Origin: Atopobium sp.
GTDB lineage: Bacteria; Actinomycetota; Coriobacteriia; Coriobacteriales; Atopobiaceae
Assembly: GCA_015259045.1 (NCBI GenBank)
Contig: JABZHD010000031.1
Location: 1-9,736 of the forward strand
Reading direction: 5' to 3'
Length of the DNA stretch: 9,736 nucleotides
Below, in pieces: positions 1 through 5,255 of the stretch. Positions within the stretch are counted from its first letter, which is position 1. Every line of letters begins with the position of its first letter. The notes beneath the pieces were generated by a model. That model saw nothing but the letters and a program-made list of their open reading frames with translations, was not told the DNA's origin and did not search any database. Position numbers and translations under genes: made by a program.

Positions 1-960
1 ATATATGAGGGCGGCAAGCTGGTAGTTGGTTCTGATCGTGAGGGTAGAGAGGTCTACATTAGCCCTGAGACTAATCCTCAGCTAGAGCACATGGTTGGCT
101 GGCAGCTTGTTACTACTGATGGTACTTCGTTGCTTGGTGGTGATGACAAGGCTGGCATTGCTATGCTGGTAAGCTTGCTTGCTCGCTACAAGGAGCATCC
201 AGAGCTCAAGCATCCACGTATTGCACTTGCGTTTGTTCCTGATGAGGAGATTGGCCACGGCGCCGCTCTTCTCGACCTTGATACCTTTGGCGCAGCTTAT
301 GGCTACACCATTGACGGCGGTCCTTTTGGTGAGTTCTGCTACGAGACGTTTAACGCCGCTGAGGTGTTTGTGCGTGCTCATGGACTTTCGGTTCACACAG
401 GTACCGCAAAGGGCCAGATGATCAATGCATCTGAGGCAATCATGCGCTTCCACGAGCTGCTTCCACCTGCAGAACGTCCTGAGTTCACTGAGGGCTATGA
501 TGGCTTCTTCTATCTGGAGCGCGTCAACGGTGATTGCGAGTCTGCTCGCGCTGATTACATTATTCGAGACCATGACCAGGCAAAGGTTGAGCGCCGTAAG
601 CAGTTGATGGTTGATGCTGCAGCGTATGTAAACAAGCAGATTGGCTCTGAGGTACTTTCCGTTGAGATTCACGATCAGTACCACAATCTTGCTGATATTG
701 TTTTAAAGCCTGAGTATGCGCACTTAATCGAGAATGCTCGCACTGCATACAAGAAGGTCGGCGTAGAGATGACCTGCATTCCAATGCGTGGCGGCACCGA
801 CGGATCCCAGCTTTCCTTTAGAGGATTCCCTTGCGCTAATCTTTCTGCCTGCTACTACAATGCTCACGGCGTCAGAGAGTTTGTTCCTGTCCCCGAGCTT
901 GAGGGTATGGTTGACATGCTTGAGCACCTGGTAGAGCTCTATACTCACCCACAAAACTAG
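1..960 (+). CDS. pepT: Peptidase T (tripeptidase), 5' end cut off by window
   Basis: This is the C-terminal 319 residues of a cytoplasmic M20B zinc aminopeptidase that removes the N-terminal residue from tripeptides. Reading from base 1, GGDDKAG (fragment residues 46-52) carries the bridging metal-ligand Asp, PDEEIGHGA (80-88) the catalytic Glu pair, TIDGG (103-107) the next Asp ligand, and NAHGVREF (287-294) the last His ligand. HTGTAKG and RGGTDGSQLSF are further PepT signatures. By comparison with E. coli PepT (408 residues), about 90 N-terminal residues are missing, including the first HxD metal site, so the true start lies left of the window. The reading frame is intact to the TAG stop. 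The M42 peptidase gene follows after 9 bases, so the two are probably cotranscribed. Family assignment is firm; tripeptide specificity is inferred from the family. Confidence 0.95.
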   Translation: MYEGGKLVVGSDREGREVYISPETNPQLEHMVGWQLVTTDGTSLLGGDDKAGIAMLVSLLARYKEHPELKHPRIALAFVPDEEIGHGAALLDLDTFGAAYGYTIDGGPFGEFCYETFNAAEVFVRAHGLSVHTGTAKGQMINASEAIMRFHELLPPAERPEFTEGYDGFFYLERVNGDCESARADYIIRDHDQAKVERRKQLMVDAAAYVNKQIGSEVLSVEIHDQYHNLADIVLKPEYAHLIENARTAYKKVGVEMTCIPMRGGTDGSQLSFRGFPCANLSACYYNAHGVREFVPVPELEGMVDMLEHLVELYTHPQN

Positions 961-963
961 GAG
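959..963 (+). promoter_or_regulatory. Ribosome binding site of the M42 peptidase gene, overlapping the pepT stop
   Basis: AGGAG shares its first two bases with the pepT TAG stop codon and sits 6 bases before the ATG at 970. The arrangement fixes the downstream start and suggests translational coupling between the two peptidase genes. Confidence 0.8.
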
Positions 964-969
964 ATAGTC

Positions 970-2031
970 ATGACTCATTTTGAAACTGATACACAGTATT
1001 TGATTGATACTACAAAGAAGCTTGTTGAGTGCGATAGCCCTGTTGGCTACTATGAGCGCATCCATGAGCTGCTTCGAGAGCTTGTTGCCGAGGCGGGCTA
1101 TGAGCTTCAGATTGACAACAAAGCTACGGCGTATGTCCTGGTAGAAGGTAAAGATACTAGCAAGACTGTGGGCGTTAATGCTCACCTTGACACCATTGGC
1201 CTGATTGTTCGCGGCTTCAATTCAGACGGCACACTGCGCGTTCGCCAGCTGGGCGGCATCAACTACCACAGTATTGAGGGCGAGACCTGCCATGTTGTCT
1301 GCAGAGATGGTTCCGTTGTTGATGGTCAGGTAATCTGCAATCACCACTCCGTTCACGTCTTTGAAGACGCCAGAACTATGGAGCGCAACGAGGACAACAT
1401 GTCCATCTCGCTTATCGCTGACGTTTCTTCCCCTGAGGAAGCTCGTGCGCTGGGTGTCTCAGAGGGTGCAGTTGTTGCCATTGATCCTCACTTTGAGATG
1501 TATGACAACGGCTATATGGTTTCTCGCTTTATCGACGATAAGGCTTGTGTTGCCGCACAGCTTCATACACTCCGTTGGCTGGCGCAATCTGGCGAGAAAC
1601 CCCTCTATAACACCTTGTTTGCATTCCCAATGTACGAGGAGATTGGTCACGGCGGCGCATTCTTGCCTGTTGAGGTGGATGAGTACGTATCGCTGGACAT
1701 TACCCTTATTGGCCCTGACTACAATTCAAATGAGCACCACGTAGGCATCATTGTTTCTGATATTCGCTCGCCTTACGATTGGGAAGTTTCCAACAAACTT
1801 ATTGGGTGTGCGCAGGAGGTTGTTGAGCCAGAAAAGTGGAACCAGCAGGTTGCCTTCCACTTCTCAACTGATGCTAACGCTGCGTATTTCTCTGGCAACG
1901 ATCTTAAGAGCGGCGCATTTGGCCCAGCCTGCCTCAACACTCACGGTCGCGAGCGTTGCCACATCGATGCAATCATCGGCACCGAGAATCTGTGCCGCGC
2001 GTACGTCCTTGGATATGGCGAGAAGAACTAG
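970..2031 (+). CDS. M42-family metallo-aminopeptidase (FrvX/glutamyl aminopeptidase-like)
   Basis: A 353-residue protein, the usual length for cytoplasmic M42 dinuclear-metal aminopeptidases, which form large self-compartmentalising oligomers and trim short peptides. The metal site can be traced: HLD (H72, D74), FIDDK (D189 or D190), YEEIGHGG (catalytic E223, E224), LDI (D243) and THGRER (H325). TDANAAYFSG is another M42-like motif. The segment between H72 and about residue 180, with GLIVRGFNSDGTLRVRQLGG, resembles the inserted beta-barrel domain of M42 that separates the first ligand from the rest. The residues after the last His (GRERCH) differ from the usual M42 context. There is no signal peptide. 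It lies 9 bases after pepT, and its last codons form half of a perfect palindrome. Substrate preference (acidic, hydrophobic or broad) cannot be told. It might be annotated simply as an M20/M42 hydrolase. Confidence 0.85.
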   Translation: MTHFETDTQYLIDTTKKLVECDSPVGYYERIHELLRELVAEAGYELQIDNKATAYVLVEGKDTSKTVGVNAHLDTIGLIVRGFNSDGTLRVRQLGGINYHSIEGETCHVVCRDGSVVDGQVICNHHSVHVFEDARTMERNEDNMSISLIADVSSPEEARALGVSEGAVVAIDPHFEMYDNGYMVSRFIDDKACVAAQLHTLRWLAQSGEKPLYNTLFAFPMYEEIGHGGAFLPVEVDEYVSLDITLIGPDYNSNEHHVGIIVSDIRSPYDWEVSNKLIGCAQEVVEPEKWNQQVAFHFSTDANAAYFSGNDLKSGAFGPACLNTHGRERCHIDAIIGTENLCRAYVLGYGEKN

Positions 2032-2044
2032 TTCTTCTCGCCAT
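2015..2044. repeat. Perfect 30-base palindrome over the M42 peptidase stop codon
   Basis: Arms 2015-2027 and 2032-2044 are perfectly complementary (13 pairs) around a CTAG loop (2028-2031); the TAG stop codon (2029-2031) is in the loop. No run of T follows directly, only the mildly T-rich stretch at 2052-2062, so a classical intrinsic terminator is not clear. As RNA it would be a very stable hairpin that could act as an imperfect terminator or a 3'-end stabiliser. As DNA it is symmetric and could be a protein site. Confidence 0.75.
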
Positions 2045-2164
2045 GGGTGCGTCTTGCTCTTATGGATGTATCAAATAGTTTGTAAGATATGCTGTATATC
2101 GTGTGAATTTTGCCTTAGACGTGATAAGGTAGCCTCAGTTAACTTTTCGAGTCAGGAGTGATTC
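2032..2164 (+). other. Intergenic region before the ABC importer
   Basis: These 133 bases probably carry the importer promoter, but I could not find a well-spaced -35/-10 pair. Candidates such as TTGTAA (2080-2085) or TATATC (2095-2100) lack good partners. A short hairpin is possible between CCTTA (2113-2117) and TAAGG (2125-2129). I see no TPP-riboswitch core motif, which is relevant because the importer resembles thiamine-precursor transporters. An AGGAG at 2154-2158, 6 bases before the ATG, serves the binding-protein gene. Confidence 0.5.
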
Positions 2165-3181
2165 ATGGATAGACGTTCGTTCCTTAAGCTTGCAGGTCTT
2201 ATTCCAGCTACAGCATTGTTTGGCTGCAAGGGAACAGACCAAGAGAAGTCTCAGGACGCCACAAAAGATGAGGCTAAGAAATCTGATTCCGTTGCGGTAA
2301 AAGTTGCAACGCTCAAAGGACCTACTGCCATGGGCTTGGTTAAGTTCATGAGCGAGGTTGAGGCGCAAAACATTACCGATAACAACTACTCGTTTGAGAT
2401 TTTGGATGCTCCTGATCAGGTAGTTGCTAAGGTTGCTCAGGGTGACGTTGACGTTGCCTCTATTCCTGCAAACCTTGCAGCTACGCTCTTTAACAAGACC
2501 AAAGGCGCCTATAAGGTAGCTTGTCTTAACGTGCTGAATGTTCTCTACATTGTTGAGACAGGGAGCGCTATCTCTAAGCTTACTGACCTCAAGGGAAAGA
2601 CGCTCTACGCTTCTGGTAAGGGTGCTGTTCCAGAGTACACATTGTCCTACCTGTTGAGCAAAAATGGCATGACACTTGGTGAGGACGTCCAGGTAGAGTG
2701 GAAGAGCGAGCATACCGAGTGTGTTGCTGCTCTAGCTCAAGACCCAGAGGGAATTGCGCTGCTCCCACAGCCTTTTGTTACGGTGGCACAAACCAAGAAT
2801 AGCCAGATTCGCGTTGCAATCGACCTTGGCGCTGAGTGGGAGGCTGTCAATCCTCAGAGCAAGCTGATTGCCGGCGTAACTATTATTTCTTCAAAGCTCA
2901 TCTCAGATTCTCCAGATGCGGTAACGGCGCTGCTTTCTCACTACAAAGACTCTGTTGCATTTGCGGTTGATCATCCAGATGAGGCTGCTACGCTTGTAGG
3001 TAAATACGGTATTGTTCCAGAGCCTATTGCCAAGGTTGCGCTGCCTAAGTGTAATATTACGTATATTGATGGTGCAGATATGAAGAGCGCACTTTCAAGT
3101 TACTTAGGCATTCTGGCTGAGGCTAATTCTCAGGCAGTAGGCGGACAGGTTCCTGGAGACGATTTCTACTTTGGCGCATAA
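2165..3181 (+). CDS. ABC importer substrate-binding lipoprotein (NMT1/SsuA/TauA-like)
   Basis: A 338-residue extracytoplasmic solute-binding protein. The N-terminus MDRRSFLKLAG is a twin-arginine (Tat) motif followed by a hydrophobic stretch and a lipobox ending ALFGC. Cleavage before C21 and lipidation would anchor it to the outer face of the membrane. Residues 22-42 are a charged, Lys/Asp-rich linker. The mature part has features of the NMT1/THI5-like (COG0715) periplasmic-binding fold: KGPTAMGLVKFM near the start, GDVDVASIPANLA, and LTDLKGKTLYASGKG. Relatives bind sulfonates, taurine, nitrate, bicarbonate or thiamine precursors. Nothing here decides between them. The AGGAG at 2154-2158 supports the start at 2165. 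Its 3' end overlaps the permease gene by 11 bases. Role as a binding protein is nearly certain; substrate unknown. Confidence 0.9.
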   Translation: MDRRSFLKLAGLIPATALFGCKGTDQEKSQDATKDEAKKSDSVAVKVATLKGPTAMGLVKFMSEVEAQNITDNNYSFEILDAPDQVVAKVAQGDVDVASIPANLAATLFNKTKGAYKVACLNVLNVLYIVETGSAISKLTDLKGKTLYASGKGAVPEYTLSYLLSKNGMTLGEDVQVEWKSEHTECVAALAQDPEGIALLPQPFVTVAQTKNSQIRVAIDLGAEWEAVNPQSKLIAGVTIISSKLISDSPDAVTALLSHYKDSVAFAVDHPDEAATLVGKYGIVPEPIAKVALPKCNITYIDGADMKSALSSYLGILAEANSQAVGGQVPGDDFYFGA

Positions 3182-3980
3182 CCCGCACATAATCGATAGT
3201 ATTTCTGACCGAGGCAATGCCACAACAGGCGCTGCCTCGGCAGTTCGTTTAGGAGCTCTGGCGTTTTGGCTTGCTGTATGGCAGGTAGCTGCAGTAGTCA
3301 TCAACCAAGATATCGTTTTAACTTCACCCATTCAGACCATCCAGACGCTTTTCTCGCTAGCTCAACTACGAGAGTTTTGGGTTTCTATTGGTCTTTCTCT
3401 TTTGCGCATTTTTGCTGGTGGAGCGCTTGCTTTTACCGTTGGCTCCTTGCTGGCATTTTTAAGTTTTAAGAACAAACTAATCAAGATTCTTTTTGAGCCG
3501 CTGATTTCTACGATTAAATCAATCCCTGTGGCCTCGTTTGTCATCTTGCTGCTTATCTGGGTTCGCACACCCTACCTCTCAATTTCAATTTCATTTTTGA
3601 TGGCGCTTCCCATCATCTACATTGCGGTACTTGAGGGACTTCTTAGCACTGACCAGCAGCTTATTGAGATGGCTGATGTGTACCAAATTCACGGTTGGCA
3701 ACGCATTAAAGCAATTTATTTGTCGCAGCTTATGCCCTCGCTTAAGACAGCAACCTCACTTGCTATGGGATTTTGCTGGAAATCGGGAATTGCTGCCGAG
3801 GTCATTGGTCTTCCCACATTTTCTATTGGCGAACATCTCTACAACGCTAAGGTGTACCTGGATACACCAGCTCTTTTTGCGTGGACACTTGTGGTTATTG
3901 TGATGAGCGCACTTGGCGAGAAGATCGTGATGCGGTTAGTTTCATGGGTAGCTGCAAGGTTAGAAAAGAGCTGCTCATGA
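3171..3980 (+). CDS. ABC importer permease (SsuC/TauC-like, BPD transport family)
   Basis: A 269-residue integral membrane protein forming the translocation pore of the importer. Hydrophobic segments are visible near residues 27-44, 73-97, 117-135, 137-155 and 230-247, with a further hydrophobic stretch around 195-215. The cytoplasmic EAA coupling loop that contacts the ATPase is at about residues 166-191 (EMADVYQIHGWQRIKAIYL, then the SQLMPSL segment), matching EAA-x3-G-x9-I-x-LP. The start is TTG at 3171, because no ATG or GTG occurs in frame before the first membrane helix. A GGAG lies at 3155-3158, a long 12 bases upstream. The start lies inside the binding-protein gene, so coupled translation is likely. 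The TGA stop overlaps the ATPase ATG (ATGA). Family is clear; the exact start is less so. Confidence 0.9.
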   Translation: MAHNPHIIDSISDRGNATTGAASAVRLGALAFWLAVWQVAAVVINQDIVLTSPIQTIQTLFSLAQLREFWVSIGLSLLRIFAGGALAFTVGSLLAFLSFKNKLIKILFEPLISTIKSIPVASFVILLLIWVRTPYLSISISFLMALPIIYIAVLEGLLSTDQQLIEMADVYQIHGWQRIKAIYLSQLMPSLKTATSLAMGFCWKSGIAAEVIGLPTFSIGEHLYNAKVYLDTPALFAWTLVVIVMSALGEKIVMRLVSWVAARLEKSCS

Positions 3981-4606
3981 GTATAGATACGACAAATTGT
4001 GGCTACACAACTGAGCAGCTGCTTGAGGTAAAAAACATCTCTAAATCGTTTGGCAATATGGTTGTGCTTGATGATTTTTCCTACAAGTTTGACAGGGGAG
4101 TATATGTACTCTCCGAGCCCTCTGGAGCAGGTAAAACAACACTTCTCCGTATCCTTTGCGGCCTTGAAGTAGCCGACTCAGGCACAGTAAGTAAATCGCC
4201 TGATACTAAAGCGGTCATGATGTTTCAAGAAGATAGGCTGCTGGAAAACTTGAGTGTCAGGGCAAATATCATGCTTGCCATACAGGCGCACTCACAGGAG
4301 CAAAAGCAAAGTGCACGTGAGCGTATTACAGAAGCACTTTGTGCAGTTGGACTTGAAGGAACAGAAAACAAGCCTGTCTCTGAGCTTTCTGGCGGACAAA
4401 AGAGACGCGTTGCTCTTTTACGTACACTCTTTGCCGATGCAGATATCTTGCTCTTTGATGAACCGCTCAAGGGATTAGATGAAGCACTTAAGCAGCAGGT
4501 TATTGCCTTTGTCAAACCGTTCATTGAATCAAAAGTTGTAATTTGGGTAACTCACGTTCCTGAAGAAGTAAAACTGCTAGGCTCTTATACAGCACTGCAG
4601 TTATAG
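3977..4606 (+). CDS. ABC importer ATPase (SsuB/TauB-like) with altered Walker A
   Basis: A 209-residue nucleotide-binding subunit, somewhat shorter than typical SsuB/TauB proteins. Motifs in order: Walker A EPSGAGKT (47-54), Q-loop MMFQEDRLL (Q84), ABC signature LSGGQKRRVALLR (137-149), Walker B ILLFDEP (157-163, E162 catalytic), D-loop GLDE (166-169), and switch His in WVTH (H193). Walker A normally starts with Gly (GxxGxGK); here that residue is Glu (codon GAG at 4115-4117), while the second and third Gly, Lys53 and Thr54 are kept. The frame is open further upstream, but ATG 3977 is chosen because it forms an ATGA junction with the permease stop and puts the homologous sequence (LLEVKNISKSFG) near the N-terminus. 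It energises import together with the two preceding genes. Confidence 0.9.
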   Translation: MSIDTTNCGYTTEQLLEVKNISKSFGNMVVLDDFSYKFDRGVYVLSEPSGAGKTTLLRILCGLEVADSGTVSKSPDTKAVMMFQEDRLLENLSVRANIMLAIQAHSQEQKQSARERITEALCAVGLEGTENKPVSELSGGQKRRVALLRTLFADADILLFDEPLKGLDEALKQQVIAFVKPFIESKVVIWVTHVPEEVKLLGSYTALQL

Positions 4607-4609
4607 GAG
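4605..4609 (+). promoter_or_regulatory. Ribosome binding site that decides the coaE start
   Basis: AGGAG at 4605-4609 overlaps the ATPase stop codon. A GTG at 4609 is in frame with coaE but overlaps this site and so cannot use it. The ATG at 4618 lies 8 bases after it, an ideal distance, so 4618 is the preferred start. Confidence 0.8.
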
Positions 4610-4617
4610 TGAACTAC

Positions 4618-5232
4618 ATGTACAAGGTAATTCTCGCCGGCGGAATGGCGTCTGGTAAATCAACTGTTTCTAAAATGTTTGAAGCAGCAGGTGGTCTGCG
4701 CTTTGACCTTGATGAGGTTTCTCGTAGACTTCTGAGACCTGGATGCGAGTGTACGTATCGTGTGGCAGAGGCTTTTGGTAACGATTTGTTGGACCCCGTT
4801 ACTCATGAGATTAATAGGCGAGAGCTTGGTCGTAGGGCTTTTGCCACTAGAGAATCTGCTGAGCTCTTAGAAGAGCTTGAGATGCCTTTTATCAGGGAAT
4901 ATATGCGTCAATTCCTTACAAAAGAGGCTCCTGCTGCAGATGCTCAGTTCTGCTTTGTAGAGGTTCCGCTGCTTGACCGCGTTGAAGACTTGCTTGAGCT
5001 GGTTGATGAAGTTGTCGTTGTTGTAGCGCCTTTGGAACTGAGAGCAGAACGCGCTGAACAGCGAGGATCTTCTCGCCAAGAGTTTGAGCAGCGTATAGCG
5101 CATCAGCCTTCCGATACGTATTTGCGTAATCAGGCAGATACAGTGTTTGTAAACTCTGAAGGCTTCGATGATCTTAAAGCACAGGTAGAGCTTTGGTTAA
5201 ACGCTCGGTTTAACCAGCATTCAGAGCAATAA
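4618..5232 (+). CDS. coaE: Dephospho-CoA kinase
   Basis: A 204-residue cytoplasmic kinase for the last step of coenzyme A synthesis, phosphorylating the ribose 3'-OH of dephospho-CoA with ATP. The P-loop GGMASGKST is at residues 8-16, followed by DLDEVSR (30-36), the counterpart of the DADxIAR motif that binds dephospho-CoA. PG at 41-42, VEVPLL (114-119), DEVVVVVAP, and RIAHQ (159-163, lid region) complete the CoaE pattern. Length is typical for single-domain CoaE. The gene begins 11 bases after the ABC ATPase stop and probably shares its transcript, although no functional link is known. In actinobacteria coaE often lies near uvrB, as here. Its last codons contain a 9-bp inverted repeat, and it ends 23 bases from the convergent TPR gene. 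Confidence 0.95.
   Translation: MYKVILAGGMASGKSTVSKMFEAAGGLRFDLDEVSRRLLRPGCECTYRVAEAFGNDLLDPVTHEINRRELGRRAFATRESAELLEELEMPFIREYMRQFLTKEAPAADAQFCFVEVPLLDRVEDLLELVDEVVVVVAPLELRAERAEQRGSSRQEFEQRIAHQPSDTYLRNQADTVFVNSEGFDDLKAQVELWLNARFNQHSEQ
5194..5216. repeat. Inverted repeat (9-bp stem, 5-base loop) at the coaE 3' end
   Basis: TGGTTAAAC (5194-5202) pairs perfectly with GTTTAACCA (5208-5216) around GCTCG. It lies within coding sequence 14 bases before the coaE stop and about 40 bases past the stop of the convergent minus-strand gene. No T-run follows on either strand, so it is not a standard terminator. It may slow polymerases or stabilise 3' ends between convergent genes, or be chance. Confidence 0.45.
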
Positions 5233-5255
5233 GTTATAGCTTACGCGCACGGCCT

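Noticed and set aside
82..684. 200-codon minus-strand open frame opposite pepT
   Set aside because: It lies entirely antisense to the clearly coding pepT frame and its translation has no recognisable domain; it is explained by codon bias of the sense gene.
724..1185. Minus-strand open frame across the pepT/M42 junction
   Set aside because: It overlaps two real genes and their shared ribosome binding site, and shows no family features.
2015..2044. Classical intrinsic terminator after the M42 peptidase gene
   Set aside because: The stem is strong but no T-run follows directly, so it is recorded as a palindrome with uncertain role.
2125..2142. DtxR/IdeR-like iron box before the importer (TAAGGTAGCCTCAGTTAA)
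   Set aside because: It resembles TTAGGTTAGCCTAACCTAA only if a one-base gap is allowed, which breaks the dyad spacing that the repressor needs, and the importer is not of a known iron family.
2045..2164. TPP riboswitch before a thiamine-precursor-type importer
   Set aside because: The region is short and lacks the conserved CTGAGA and ACCTGATCTGG-type cores.
2135..2713. 192-codon minus-strand open frame opposite the binding-protein gene
   Set aside because: Antisense shadow of a well-supported lipoprotein gene; Cys-rich, low-complexity translation with no motif.
3881..3976. Upstream extension of the ATPase reading frame starting at 3881
   Set aside because: It would overlap the permease by 100 bases and add residues unlike any ATPase N-terminus; the ATGA junction at 3977 is the natural start.
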